DNA of 64,000 nt, taken from contig NZ_CP124535.1 of the NCBI RefSeq assembly GCF_029953595.1, positions 2,016,001-2,080,000 on the forward strand, written 5' to 3'. The DNA is from Fuscovulum ytuae. Lineage in GTDB: Bacteria; Pseudomonadota; Alphaproteobacteria; Rhodobacterales; Rhodobacteraceae. The notes below the pieces were generated by a model. It had not been told where the DNA came from and did not search any database. It worked only from the letters and a program-made list of their open reading frames with translations. The translations under genes and the position numbers were made by a program. This document shows positions 48,072 to 56,745 of the stretch, one piece after another; the stretch's first letter is position 1, and each line of letters opens with the position of its first letter.

Positions 48072-49148
48072 TCACGCGGCGATGTCATGGCGCAGCAGCG
48101 CCGCTTCGCTGGCCGAAAGGTTGCGCCGCGCATAATCGCCATAGGCATCGGGCCGCCGTTCGATCCCCGGCACCATCCGCTGAAGCTCCGCCCGCTGGCC
48201 TGAATCGATCATCTCAAGCGCGGTGTTGGACGGGTGAAAGCTTTCGGTCTCGATCCCATTGGCGAAGACGACGTTATGCCGCTCCAGCAGGATATGCACA
48301 TAGGTCACCTCGCGCAAAGCAAGGTCCACCATGATCGAGTTATCGTTGATCAGGTCCTCCGCCCGCACCAACACCTCAGCGGTTCCAAACAAGGCCTGCG
48401 CCGCCGCGCCCTTCACCAGCATCCGATGCGCGGGCGACACGATCAGGTCCGGCTCCGGCAGATCAAGGCCCATCGCCCCGGCCCGGAACCGGATCGGCCG
48501 CAGATGCGGCATCGCATAAAGCCGCGCGCCCGACATGCGCCGATGCCCCATCCACAGCACCTCTTGCGGCCCGTCATCCTTGGTCAGAACCAGATCGCCG
48601 GGGCGCAGCGCCTGTATCAGCTTCGGCCCCTCTGGCGTCGCGATCCGCGTGCCGGGGGTAAAGCAGATGACCCCGCCGCCCTCGCGCCCACCCGCCGCAA
48701 CCCGCGCGCGGTCAATCGATGTCCGCACCACCCACAGATCGCGGTTCGCAGGCGGCACCTCGCCCAAAATCATCAAAAGCCGCGTGCCGCTGTCCGGCAC
48801 CGGGATGATGGTCAGGGCATAGCTCGTCACCCCATCGGTGACGATGAACCCCTGATCCGGCACTTCGTCCTCGTCTTCGTCGGAAAGCTCCTCGTCCGCT
48901 TCCGTCGCTCGACCGATGGCCGTGCCAATCAAGCGGCGCACCATGCGCGCCGCACGTTTCCTGATTTCCGCCGCCCCTTCGGCCGCCTCTAGAAGAAGAA
49001 GGTCCGCCGCGCCATCCACACGCACAGCCGAACCCGTCCAGCGCCACGCGGCACCGACCGTCAAAAGATCGATGGCCGCACCCGCCACACCATCAACTTC
49101 AGTCTGCGTCCAAGAAATGACGAACGTGCCACGAGAGCCCGTTATCAT
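48072..49148 (-). CDS. Hint domain-containing protein
   Basis: The 358-residue protein has a poorly recognisable N-terminal half (1-155, beta-rich with an acidic stretch EELSDEDEDEVPDQ) and a Hint domain from Cys162: CFTPGTRIATPEGPKLIQ, LRPGDLVLTKDDGPQEVLWMG and later LVSPAHRMLVKG-like IVSPAHRMLVKG. Cys162 sits where inteins and hedgehog proteins have their cleaving nucleophile. No downstream Asn-Cys splice site is seen, so it may self-cleave rather than splice. Such proteins are common in Rhodobacteraceae; the target is unknown. Confidence 0.85.
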   Translation of the reverse strand: MITGSRGTFVISWTQTEVDGVAGAAIDLLTVGAAWRWTGSAVRVDGAADLLLLEAAEGAAEIRKRAARMVRRLIGTAIGRATEADEELSDEDEDEVPDQGFIVTDGVTSYALTIIPVPDSGTRLLMILGEVPPANRDLWVVRTSIDRARVAAGGREGGGVICFTPGTRIATPEGPKLIQALRPGDLVLTKDDGPQEVLWMGHRRMSGARLYAMPHLRPIRFRAGAMGLDLPEPDLIVSPAHRMLVKGAAAQALFGTAEVLVRAEDLINDNSIMVDLALREVTYVHILLERHNVVFANGIETESFHPSNTALEMIDSGQRAELQRMVPGIERRPDAYGDYARRNLSASEAALLRHDIAA

Positions 49149-49250
49149 GCCTGTCTTGCCTGCTCGTATTATTTTTTTCTACCAACAGGCTATCAGCACT
49201 ACATTCCAATGGCTATTGCATTCACGCAACAGTCTGCGTTTTCGCAGAGG

Positions 49251-50177
49251 CTAGAACCGCAACCGAAGGTTGATCGCCCCCAGAACCTGCCCTTCGGGCT
49301 GTTCTTCGAACTCTTCTCCCACCCATGTCAGCCCGTAAAACACCTCGTTCTGGCTGCCCTGCCAATGCAGGCCAACCCGCGCACGGGCACGGCTATCCTT
49401 GGGGGTGATTGGATCGGTGGAAAGGAAGAACTGGCTGTCATAGACCTCGGCCAGATCCGCGCCCATCGTCAGGCTGAACCCATCCGCGCCGCTGATCCCT
49501 GTGCCGCGATAGCGCTGCCCCGTGGTCGAATCCCGGATCATCAAGGCGCCCGTGCCAAATCCGCCAAAGGTCAGATCGCCCCCCACCCGCAGCAGGGTTT
49601 CCGCCCCGGCCTGCATTTCGACAAAGGGGCGCAGATGCGCCTGTGGCCCTATCTCGAAACTCCGCCCGAATTCCGCCGTCACCGTGGGCAGCACATCATT
49701 GCCAAGCTGCGCCCCAAACACCGTGGGCGCGGCCAGCCCCAGCAGATCATGCAGATCGCCGTGAATATCGCTGATCCCCGTCTGCGGCCCGACGATCACC
49801 GCATCAAGACCAAGGCTTGACTCAATCCCCCGCGTCTCGAACTGCGTATGCACACCCAGCGTCAGCGCCCCGACATAGCGCCGATCCAGCGCCGCAGGGG
49901 TAATCAGATCAGCAGGCGCAATCGTCTCGGCCCGCAGCCGAAACTCCAAGATCTCGCCGGGGCGCGATGGCAAAGCACCCGTCCATTCCGGCCCGCGCAC
50001 CCAACTCAGGACATAAGACCCCGACCGCCAGCGATCCTCGCCATCCCCGATGGCGTCATTGGTCAAAAGGCGGCCCCAGCCCAAGGTCATCCGCTCTTGC
50101 GCGGCAACCGGGGATGCCACGGCGGCAAGTGCAATCATCAAAGGAAGGGCGGCCAAAGCCGATCTGGGTAAGGTCAT
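49251..50177 (-). CDS. LpxR-family outer membrane protein (lipid A deacylase-like)
   Basis: The 308-residue precursor has a signal peptide ending in ASPVAA (about residue 26). The mature part resembles DUF2219/LpxR: LTNDAIGDGEDRWRSGSYV near the start supplies the Asn and Asp of the active site, and DIHGDLHDLLG holds a candidate catalytic His. It ends in INLRLRF, the C-terminal Phe signature of outer membrane barrels. LpxR removes the 3'-acyloxyacyl group from lipid A; activity here is inferred. A 6-bp hairpin lies directly after the stop. Confidence 0.78.
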   Translation of the reverse strand: MTLPRSALAALPLMIALAAVASPVAAQERMTLGWGRLLTNDAIGDGEDRWRSGSYVLSWVRGPEWTGALPSRPGEILEFRLRAETIAPADLITPAALDRRYVGALTLGVHTQFETRGIESSLGLDAVIVGPQTGISDIHGDLHDLLGLAAPTVFGAQLGNDVLPTVTAEFGRSFEIGPQAHLRPFVEMQAGAETLLRVGGDLTFGGFGTGALMIRDSTTGQRYRGTGISGADGFSLTMGADLAEVYDSQFFLSTDPITPKDSRARARVGLHWQGSQNEVFYGLTWVGEEFEEQPEGQVLGAINLRLRF

Positions 50178-50342
50178 CGGTCAATCCGTTCATCAGCCCC
50201 CCCAGGCCGATGTTGATATTAACCTTTGTTGATTCCTCACGCCAGCCCAACCACCCGACGGCCCCGGAACCTCGGCTGCGACTGTGTCAAATCGGCAATC
50301 TTTGCCTCGGGGCCAAGCGGTTATCACCCACCGCTCCGCCCC

Positions 50343-50975
50343 TTACCCCCGCGCCGCCCGCCACAGGCCCAGCGCCGCGCCCAAGGGCAGCGCCACCACC
50401 GCCACGGGCCAGACCATGCCTCCCGGCGGCACGGCCAGCGCCGTCGCAGCCACGCCCAGCGCCAGCCCCCAGCCAAGCCCCGCCCGCTGCGGAAGGATCA
50501 GCACCACCTGCGCCAGCACCGCCGCCACCACCAATAGCCGCAGCCGCAGCGCATCCTCGCCCGACCACAGCGCCAGCCCCGCCAGCATCGCCGCCAAGAG
50601 CAAAACCTCCGCGCCCCGCGCGCCTGACATCCCCCAGCCCAGCCCCCGCCGCAGCATCGGCAGCGCAATCAACAGCGCGGCCACGGCCCATAGGATCCAA
50701 TTCCCGAAAACCCCTGCCACCGCCCCGGCGACACCACCCTGCGCGCGATTGACCGCCGAAAAGGCAAAGATCAGCAGGATCAGCACAAGCGCCCGCGCCA
50801 CGCCCTCCGCACGGGTTGCCATCGGCACCTCCACTGCCCCCCGCAGCAGCATCAAGGCCCCCAGCAGCACCACAAAAGCATCCCATTGCGCCCCCGCATG
50901 GCCCGCCAGTGACAGACCCGCCGCCACCGCCGCACAGCCCAGCCCGAAAACCAGCGCCCAATCCCTTTGCCGCAT
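50343..50975 (-). CDS. Hypothetical multi-pass membrane protein
   Basis: I do not recognise a family. The 210-residue product starts MRQRDWALVFGLGCAAVAAG and has about seven hydrophobic segments spaced through its length, with few charges, so it is an inner membrane protein. It lies 5 bases downstream of the AbrB-family gene on the same strand and is probably co-transcribed. Codon use is like the neighbours (strongly G/C at third positions). Whether it forms a complex with the AbrB-type protein is unknown. Confidence 0.65.
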   Translation of the reverse strand: MRQRDWALVFGLGCAAVAAGLSLAGHAGAQWDAFVVLLGALMLLRGAVEVPMATRAEGVARALVLILLIFAFSAVNRAQGGVAGAVAGVFGNWILWAVAALLIALPMLRRGLGWGMSGARGAEVLLLAAMLAGLALWSGEDALRLRLLVVAAVLAQVVLILPQRAGLGWGLALGVAATALAVPPGGMVWPVAVVALPLGAALGLWRAARG

Positions 50976-50980
50976 CCGCC

Positions 50981-52051
50981 TTATCCGATCCACCGCCGCG
51001 CCCCTTTGGCTATCATCACGCTCAGCACGATGCGCGCGACGTGATGCACCGTCACATAGACCACGCTCATTTGCAGGCTCAAAGCGATCAGGCTCATCTC
51101 CGCCAACCCACCCGGCGCAAAGGCAAGAAAGACCGCCGCCACAGGCTCGCGCACCCAGTCCGCCAACAGCATGGCGAACCCATAGGCAAGGCCCAGCGCC
51201 AGCACCGCATTCACCACCGCCAGCCGCGCCGCCCGCCACAGCATCGCCGCATCCGCCCCGACAAAGCGCGCGCCAAGACCGCAGCCCACCACCACCTGCG
51301 TCACCCCCACCAGCCATGCAGGCGGCACCCCATGCACCAGACCCACCGCATGGGCCACGGCGGAAAACAGGATCGGCCCCGTCATGATCGCTGCAGGCAA
51401 CCGCAGCCGCCGCCCCACCGACACACCCAAGACCCCCGCCGCCAACAGCACCGCCACCTCGTAAACCGTCAGATGAACAGCAGCGGCAGGCAGTTGCGCC
51501 CCGCTCGCCGATCCCACGGCACCCCCCGTCAGCCCCATGAAGATCAACGGCACGAACAGGATCGTCAGGATCAACCGCAGGAATTGCAGCACCGTCATCA
51601 GGCGCACATCCCCACCCGCCTCTTCCCCCATCTGCACCGTTTCGATCAACCCGCCGGGCACCGCACCGAAGAAACTCTCCAGCCTCGGCAATCCGCCCAA
51701 CCGATAGACGGCAAACCCGATGGCATGCGCCAAGGGCAGGAACAAAAGTAGCGCCAGCAGCGACGGCCACCACGCCCCCGCCTGCCCCAGAACCTCAGGC
51801 GTGAAGGCCCCGCCGATGGCCACCCCGATCACCGGCACGAAGGCCGACCGCAGCTTCATGGGCAGCGTGATCCCCCGCCCGAAAGGCCGCCAGCCCGCCG
51901 CCGCAATCACCCCCGTCACGCAAAGCGACCCAAGCAGCAGTGCCAGCGGCAGATGCAGCATCAAGGCCACCATCCCCCCCGCCGCGCCAAGGCACAGCGT
52001 CATGGCCAATGCGGGGTAATCCACCCGCCTCAGTCCGTCCGGCACCCGCAT
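50981..52051 (-). CDS. AbrB-family membrane protein (PF05145, ammonia-monooxygenase-like in older annotation)
   Basis: The 356-residue protein has about ten hydrophobic segments in two similar halves, each ending in a PGG motif: [13 protein letters not shown] (about 131-143) and [13 protein letters not shown] (about 318-330). This duplicated pattern is the hallmark of the PF05145 family, misleadingly named after AbrB regulators; it is not a DNA-binding protein. Some relatives are annotated as ammonia monooxygenase without evidence. A transport role is likely. The ATG at 52051 is preferred over a TTG three codons earlier. Confidence 0.85.
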   Translation of the reverse strand: MRVPDGLRRVDYPALAMTLCLGAAGGMVALMLHLPLALLLGSLCVTGVIAAAGWRPFGRGITLPMKLRSAFVPVIGVAIGGAFTPEVLGQAGAWWPSLLALLLFLPLAHAIGFAVYRLGGLPRLESFFGAVPGGLIETVQMGEEAGGDVRLMTVLQFLRLILTILFVPLIFMGLTGGAVGSASGAQLPAAAVHLTVYEVAVLLAAGVLGVSVGRRLRLPAAIMTGPILFSAVAHAVGLVHGVPPAWLVGVTQVVVGCGLGARFVGADAAMLWRAARLAVVNAVLALGLAYGFAMLLADWVREPVAAVFLAFAPGGLAEMSLIALSLQMSVVYVTVHHVARIVLSVMIAKGARRWIG

Positions 52052-52061
52052 CGCCCGCAAC

Positions 52062-52253
52062 CTACCAATGCGGCGGCTTCACATTGGCGGCCGGGCCATC
52101 CGTGGCCATTGCCTCGCGCTCGGCCTCCCGCTCCACCAGCAGCTGCACCAGCCGGGTCAGCCGCTCAATTTCCTTCGCCTGCCCTGCCACCACATCCGAC
52201 AGATCATCCACCGCCCGCATCAGATGCGCCACCCGTTCCTCAAGCTCGACCAT
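52062..52253 (-). CDS. slyX: SlyX family protein
   Basis: A 63-residue coiled-coil protein, [20 protein letters not shown] with repeating Leu/Val heptads and the family ending KPPHW. The function is unknown. It is divergent from hisS with 73 bases between starts and lies 10 bases upstream of the AbrB-family gene. The longer frame, reaching into the hisS start, is rejected on family length. Confidence 0.85.
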   Translation of the reverse strand: MVELEERVAHLMRAVDDLSDVVAGQAKEIERLTRLVQLLVEREAEREAMATDGPAANVKPPHW

Positions 52254-52326
52254 CGCGCCCTCCGCCGCTTGCCGCGTCCTGCCCCTTCCGTTACACGGGC
52301 GGCGACAGAAAGCGAAGGTCCGACCG

Positions 52327-53826
52327 ATGGCACAGGACAAACCCACCGAGTCCAAGGCACGCCGCCCCCGCGCCGAAACCCCCAAAGGGTTCCGCGACTA
52401 TTTCGGGGCCGAGGTGACCGAACGCAAAGCCATGCTGGATAAGGTGGCCGAGGTTTATCACCGCTACGGCTTTGACCCCCTCGAAACCTCTGCCGTCGAA
52501 ACGGTGGAGGCGCTGGGAAAATTCCTCCCCGACGTGGACCGCCCGAATGAAGGCGTCTTTGCCTGGCAAGACGAAGATCAGGATTGGCTCGCGCTCCGCT
52601 ATGACCTGACCGCCCCCTTGGCCCGCGTCGCCGCGCAATACCGCAACGACCTGCCCGCCCCCTATCGCCGCTATGCGATGGGCCCTGTCTGGCGCAACGA
52701 AAAGCCGGGTCCCGGCCGTTTCCGCCAATTCTACCAATGCGACGCCGATACCGTCGGTGCCCCTTCCGTGGCCGCGGATGCCGAGATTTGCGCGATGCTA
52801 TCGGACGCCCTTGAAACCGTCGGCATCCCGCGCGGCGATTACATCGTCCGGGTGAACAACCGCAAAGTCCTCAATGGCGTGATGGAGGTGGCAGGCGTCC
52901 TCGACCCCACCGATCCCGGCCGCTTCGCCAATGAACGCGGCATCGTCCTGCGCGCCATCGACAAGATCGACCGTCTGGGCGAAACCGGCGTCCGCGCCCT
53001 GCTTGGCGAAGGCCGCAAGGATGAAAGCGGCGATTTCACAAAAGGCGCAGGCCTTGCCCCCGAACAGGCCGAGGTCGTCATGGCCTTCATGGCCGCCCGT
53101 CGCGCCACAGGTGCCGAAACCACCGCCCGCCTGCGCGAATTGGTCGGCCCCTCTGCCATCGGATCGGACGGCGTGGCCGAGCTTGAAACCATCGCCGACC
53201 TCCTCGACCGCCAAGGCTATGGCCCCGACCGCATCCTCATCGACCCCGGTGTCGTGCGCGGCTTGGGCTATTACACTGGCCCCGTGTATGAGGCCGAACT
53301 GACCTTCGAAATCCTCGATGAAAAGGGCCGCAAGCGCCAATTCGGGTCCGTCGCCGGGGGGGGCCGCTATGACGACCTCGTCAAACGCTTCACGGGTCAA
53401 TCCGTCCCCGCCACCGGCGTCTCCATCGGGGTCGACCGCCTTCTTGCCGCACTCCGCGCCAAGGGCCGCGTCAGCACCGATGCCCAAGGCCCCGTCGTCG
53501 TCACCGTGATGGATCGCGACCGCATGGCCGATTACATGGCCATGGTCGCCGATCTCCGCAACGCAGGCATCCGGGCCGAAGTCTATTTGGGCAACCCCAA
53601 GAACTTCGGCAACCAACTCAAATACGCCGACAAGCGCGCCTCTCCCATCGCCGTGATCCAAGGCGGGAACGAATCCGAAAAGGGCACCGTGATCCTCAAG
53701 GACCTCATCCTTGGCGCGCAGATCGCGCAGAACGCGACGCTTGAGGAATGGAAGGACCGGCCCGCACAGCTCGAAGTGCCGCGCGCCGATCTGGTGGCCG
53801 CCGTCCAAAAGATGCTGGGGAAATGA
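52327..53826 (+). CDS. hisS: Histidyl-tRNA synthetase
   Basis: The 499-residue class II synthetase begins at [20 protein letters not shown] with GCGAAGG upstream. It shows [72 protein letters not shown] and GGGRYDD, the histidyl motifs. It charges tRNA-His. It overlaps hisZ by 4 bases (ATGA). A long in-frame extension upstream runs through slyX and is a shadow. Confidence 0.97.
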   Translation: MAQDKPTESKARRPRAETPKGFRDYFGAEVTERKAMLDKVAEVYHRYGFDPLETSAVETVEALGKFLPDVDRPNEGVFAWQDEDQDWLALRYDLTAPLARVAAQYRNDLPAPYRRYAMGPVWRNEKPGPGRFRQFYQCDADTVGAPSVAADAEICAMLSDALETVGIPRGDYIVRVNNRKVLNGVMEVAGVLDPTDPGRFANERGIVLRAIDKIDRLGETGVRALLGEGRKDESGDFTKGAGLAPEQAEVVMAFMAARRATGAETTARLRELVGPSAIGSDGVAELETIADLLDRQGYGPDRILIDPGVVRGLGYYTGPVYEAELTFEILDEKGRKRQFGSVAGGGRYDDLVKRFTGQSVPATGVSIGVDRLLAALRAKGRVSTDAQGPVVVTVMDRDRMADYMAMVADLRNAGIRAEVYLGNPKNFGNQLKYADKRASPIAVIQGGNESEKGTVILKDLILGAQIAQNATLEEWKDRPAQLEVPRADLVAAVQKMLGK

Positions 53827-54923
53827 CCCCCAAAGCCGCCATCCGACAAGAGGCCGAAACCCTCTTCGCCGCCTTCCGCGCAGAAGGCGCAGTCCCGGTT
53901 GAGGCCGACATCCTGCAACCCGCTGAAACCCTGCTGGACCTTTACGGCGAAGACATCCGCGCCCGCGCCTATGTGACCACCGATCCCCTGCGCGGCGAAA
54001 TGATGCTGCGCCCCGATTTCACCGTCCCCGTGGTGCAGGCCCATATGGCCCATGGCGCGGAACCCGCGCGCTACTGCTATATGGGCGAGGTGTTCAGGAA
54101 ACAGGACAGCCCCAGCGCCCGCGCCAACGAATACCTCCAAGTCGGGTTCGAGCTTTTCGACCGCGCCGCCCCCGAACAGGCTGATGCGCAGGTCTTCGCC
54201 CTCTTCACCCGCCTTCTGGCCCCCCTGTCCTTGCGCGCGGCGACAGGCGATATCGGCATCCTCATGGCCGCCGTGCGCGGCCTGTCCACCACCGACCGCC
54301 GCAAGGCCGCCCTTCTGCGCCACATCTGGCGCCCCAACCGCTTTCGCGCGCTGCTTGACCGTTTCTCAGGCCGCGCGCCGATGCCCGCCGCCCGCGCCGC
54401 GCTCCTCCGCCATCTGCAAAAAGACAGCCCCGAGGCGCTGATAGACGCCGCAGGCACCCTCGTCGGCCTGCGCACGGCGGATGACATCGCCGCCCGCGCC
54501 CACGCCCTGATCGACGACGCCGCCACGCCCCCCATCGCCGCGCCCGAAGCCGCGCTCCTCTACGACCTCCTCTCGCTTCAGGCCCCGGCCCGCGCCGCGC
54601 TCAATCATCTGCGCGGCATCACCCCCATGCTGCCCGCCATCGCCCCGGCGGTGGACCGCTTCGCCACCCGCCTTGACGCGCTGGCCGCCTTGGGGATCGA
54701 TACCGAAACCCTGCCTTTCGAAGCCTCTCATGGCCGCACCAGCCTCGAATATTACGACGGCTTCGTGTTCAGCTTCCACGCCGCCGACCCGGCCCTTCCC
54801 CCCGTCGCCTCTGGCGGGCGCTATGACGCGCTGACCGCCGTCTTGGGTCAAGGCCGCTCCATCCCCGCCGTGGGGGGCGTCATCCGCCCCGGCCTCGTCG
54901 CCCGCCTGAAAGGGGTTGCCTGA
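53823..54923 (+). CDS. hisZ: ATP phosphoribosyltransferase regulatory subunit
   Basis: The 366-residue HisS paralogue lacks the anticodon-binding domain. It retains [16 protein letters not shown] and [10 protein letters not shown] in place of the synthetase motifs 1-2 and [14 protein letters not shown] at the end. It forms a hetero-octamer with short-form HisG and is needed for its activity and histidine feedback. It is coupled to both neighbours (ATGA with hisS, TGATG with hisG). The sequence is diverged enough that aminoacylation is not expected. Confidence 0.93.
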   Translation: MTPKAAIRQEAETLFAAFRAEGAVPVEADILQPAETLLDLYGEDIRARAYVTTDPLRGEMMLRPDFTVPVVQAHMAHGAEPARYCYMGEVFRKQDSPSARANEYLQVGFELFDRAAPEQADAQVFALFTRLLAPLSLRAATGDIGILMAAVRGLSTTDRRKAALLRHIWRPNRFRALLDRFSGRAPMPAARAALLRHLQKDSPEALIDAAGTLVGLRTADDIAARAHALIDDAATPPIAAPEAALLYDLLSLQAPARAALNHLRGITPMLPAIAPAVDRFATRLDALAALGIDTETLPFEASHGRTSLEYYDGFVFSFHAADPALPPVASGGRYDALTAVLGQGRSIPAVGGVIRPGLVARLKGVA

Positions 54924-55630
54924 TGCTCAAGATCGGCGTCCCCTCCAAAGGCAGGTTGATGGAGAAGACCTTTCAATGGTTCGGCACCCGTGGCATCGCC
55001 ATGCGCCAAACCGGGAATGATCGCGAATATTCCGGCGCAGTCGATGGGATCGACGGCGTCGAACTCGTCCTCCTCTCTGCGGGCGAGATTCCGCGCGAAC
55101 TCTCCGCAGGCCGCATCCATCTTGGCGTCACGGGGTCCGACCTCGTCCGCGACAAGCTGGCCGATTGGCCCGCGCAGGTCGCCGAACTCGCCCCCTTGGG
55201 CTTTGGCCATGCCGACCTCGTCCTCGCCGTGCCCGCGGCGTGGATCGACGTGGATACGCTCGACGACCTCGACGCCGCCGCCGCCGCCTTCCGCGCGACC
55301 CATGGCCACCGCCTGCGCATCGCCACCAAATACCACCGCCTCGTCCGCGACTTCCTGACAAAGAACGGCGTCGCGGATTACCAGCTGGTCGACAGCCAAG
55401 GCGCCACCGAAGGCACCGTGAAAAACCTGACGGCCGAGGCTATCGCCGACATCACCTCAACAGGCGAAACGCTGCGCGCCAACCACCTCAAGGTCCTCTC
55501 CGACGGGCTGATCCATCAATCGCAGGCGGTGCTTTTCCTTGCCCGTGCCGCCGATTGGGGGCCGCAGAACCGCGCCACCCTTGCCACGCTCTGCACCCGC
55601 CTTGGGCTGACCACTCCCGCCAATCTCTGA
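54923..55630 (+). CDS. hisG: ATP phosphoribosyltransferase, short form
   Basis: The 235-residue catalytic subunit has the two periplasmic-binding-like lobes: IGVPSKGRLMEKT at the start, GVTGSDLVRDKLADW and the C-terminal DSQGATEGTVKNLTAEAIAD with the PRPP site. At this length it lacks the C-terminal regulatory domain, so it needs HisZ. It catalyses the first step of histidine synthesis from PRPP and ATP. Confidence 0.95.
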   Translation: MLKIGVPSKGRLMEKTFQWFGTRGIAMRQTGNDREYSGAVDGIDGVELVLLSAGEIPRELSAGRIHLGVTGSDLVRDKLADWPAQVAELAPLGFGHADLVLAVPAAWIDVDTLDDLDAAAAAFRATHGHRLRIATKYHRLVRDFLTKNGVADYQLVDSQGATEGTVKNLTAEAIADITSTGETLRANHLKVLSDGLIHQSQAVLFLARAADWGPQNRATLATLCTRLGLTTPANL

Positions 55631-55696
55631 CATCCCGGCTTGACGGCGGACACCCCGCGCTAGCTCCCCTTCAGGTTAATGAAAGGGAAACCCCAG

Positions 55697-56041
55697 ATGC
55701 ATCTTCGCCTCACCGCCGCAGCCTTCCTTTTGGCGCTGCCCGCCTTTGCCCAAGACCTCGCCACAGGCGACCAGATCAAGGGCACCATCGCCGGAAAAAC
55801 CGTCCAAGGCTCCATGATCGCCTCCGGCGCCTATACCGAGTTTTATGCCGAAGACGGCACCATCAAGGGTGATGGCTACACGGGCAAATGGACCGTCGAC
55901 GGCGATGCCATGTGCTTTGACTATGGCGAAGGCGCAAGCTGCTGGGGCGTGCGGATCAACGGCGATCAGGTCGCATGGATCAAGGACGGGGCCGAAGACG
56001 GCACCGGCACGCTGGTCGAGGGCAACCCGAACAATTTCTAA
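55697..56041 (+). CDS. Small secreted hypothetical protein
   Basis: The ATG at 55697 has GAAAGGGA about 7 bases upstream and gives 114 residues; an ATG at 55679 lacks a site. A signal peptide (MHLRLTAAAFLLALPAFA) is clear. The mature 96 residues are beta-rich, with TGDQIKGTIAGKTVQGSM and WTVDGDAMCFDYGEGASCWG, and hold two Cys likely to pair in the periplasm. It is not a family I can name; similar short proteins occur in Rhodobacteraceae. It follows hisG by 66 bases. Confidence 0.72.
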   Translation: MHLRLTAAAFLLALPAFAQDLATGDQIKGTIAGKTVQGSMIASGAYTEFYAEDGTIKGDGYTGKWTVDGDAMCFDYGEGASCWGVRINGDQVAWIKDGAEDGTGTLVEGNPNNF

Positions 56042-56055
56042 GGCCTTGCCAAAGT

Positions 56056-56079
56056 GAACGCCCCATCACCGGGGCGTTC
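56056..56079 (+). terminator. Stem-loop after the small secreted protein
   Basis: A perfect 9-bp stem GAACGCCCC with a 6-base loop, 14 bases after the stop; the T run is absent. Confidence 0.5.
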
Positions 56080-56097
56080 GCTGCGTGCCCACAGTTT

Positions 56098-56140
56098 GCG
56101 GCACAAAATCCGGCACAAAACAGGGCACAACCGTTTTCGG
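56098..56140. repeat. 43-bp dispersed repeat with three 12-bp iterations, copy 2
   Basis: Matches 39088-39130 at 39 of 43 positions in the same orientation, with GCACAA at 12-base steps. It lies, like copy 1, between convergent genes. Confidence 0.75.
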
Positions 56141-56189
56141 CATGGGCCCATCCCACCGTCATCCCCAACCATTAACGCAGCGCGCGGCG

Positions 56190-56618
56190 CTACCGCAGCC
56201 CGATCTCCGCCAAGGCCTGCGCCAATTCGGGCGGCAGCGCCTCTTCCCGCGCCCGCCCCTTGGGCAGGTCGCGCGGGCTTTCCTCCGGCTCCAGATAGCG
56301 CCATCCCTGAAACGGCCGGCGCGGCGCCGCCTCGGTGCGGATCACCTCGGCATCCAGCACCAGCGCGCAGCGCAGGATGCCATCCGCGCCTTCCACTTTC
56401 TCAAGCCCGACAATGCGTTGCCGCGCAAGGATCACCCCTTTGATCACCCAATAAAGCGACCCGCCGGCAAGCACTTCTGCCTCGCGCTTGGGCCACATCC
56501 GCGTCACATGCATGGCGCAGCCCTTCGGCCAGCGATGCCGCTGGCTCTCCTGCCAATCGGTCAGATCCTCGACACTATCCGCGCCGACACACAGCTTCAG
56601 AAGGTTGATATGGCCCAC
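56190..56618 (-). CDS. DUF1489 family protein
   Basis: The 142-residue protein begins MGHINLLKLCVGADSVEDL and contains CAMHVTRMWPKREAEVL and GGSLYWVIKGVILARQRI, the DUF1489 pattern found across alphaproteobacteria. No membrane segment or catalytic motif is seen; the role is unknown. Divergent from nrdJ, it shares the 127-base spacer carrying the nrdJ promoter. Confidence 0.88.
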   Translation of the reverse strand: MGHINLLKLCVGADSVEDLTDWQESQRHRWPKGCAMHVTRMWPKREAEVLAGGSLYWVIKGVILARQRIVGLEKVEGADGILRCALVLDAEVIRTEAAPRRPFQGWRYLEPEESPRDLPKGRAREEALPPELAQALAEIGLR

Positions 56619-56675
56619 GAATCCCCCGGTGCTTCCGGCCCCAGAGGATAGCTGTGGTTAACGTCCCCGCAAGGT

Positions 56676-56704
56676 TTGACGCACCGGCCCATTGCGCCTA
56701 TCTT
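56676..56704 (+). promoter_or_regulatory. Sigma-70 promoter of nrdJ
   Basis: TTGACG (5/6), 17-base spacer, TATCTT (4/6), ending 41 bases before the nrdJ ATG. No NrdR box is evident to me. Confidence 0.65.
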
Positions 56705-56745
56705 GTGCGTTCCTCCTCGAAAACCGCAAAACCAAGGAAAATCGC

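Noticed and set aside
50981..52051. AbrB DNA-binding regulator or ammonia monooxygenase
   Set aside because: The protein is a ten-helix membrane protein with duplicated PGG motifs; both names are historical misnomers for the family.
39088..56140. The two 43-bp repeats as attachment sites bounding an island
   Set aside because: The 17 kb between them holds conserved genes (rpsD, hisS, tyrA) and no integrase or transposase.
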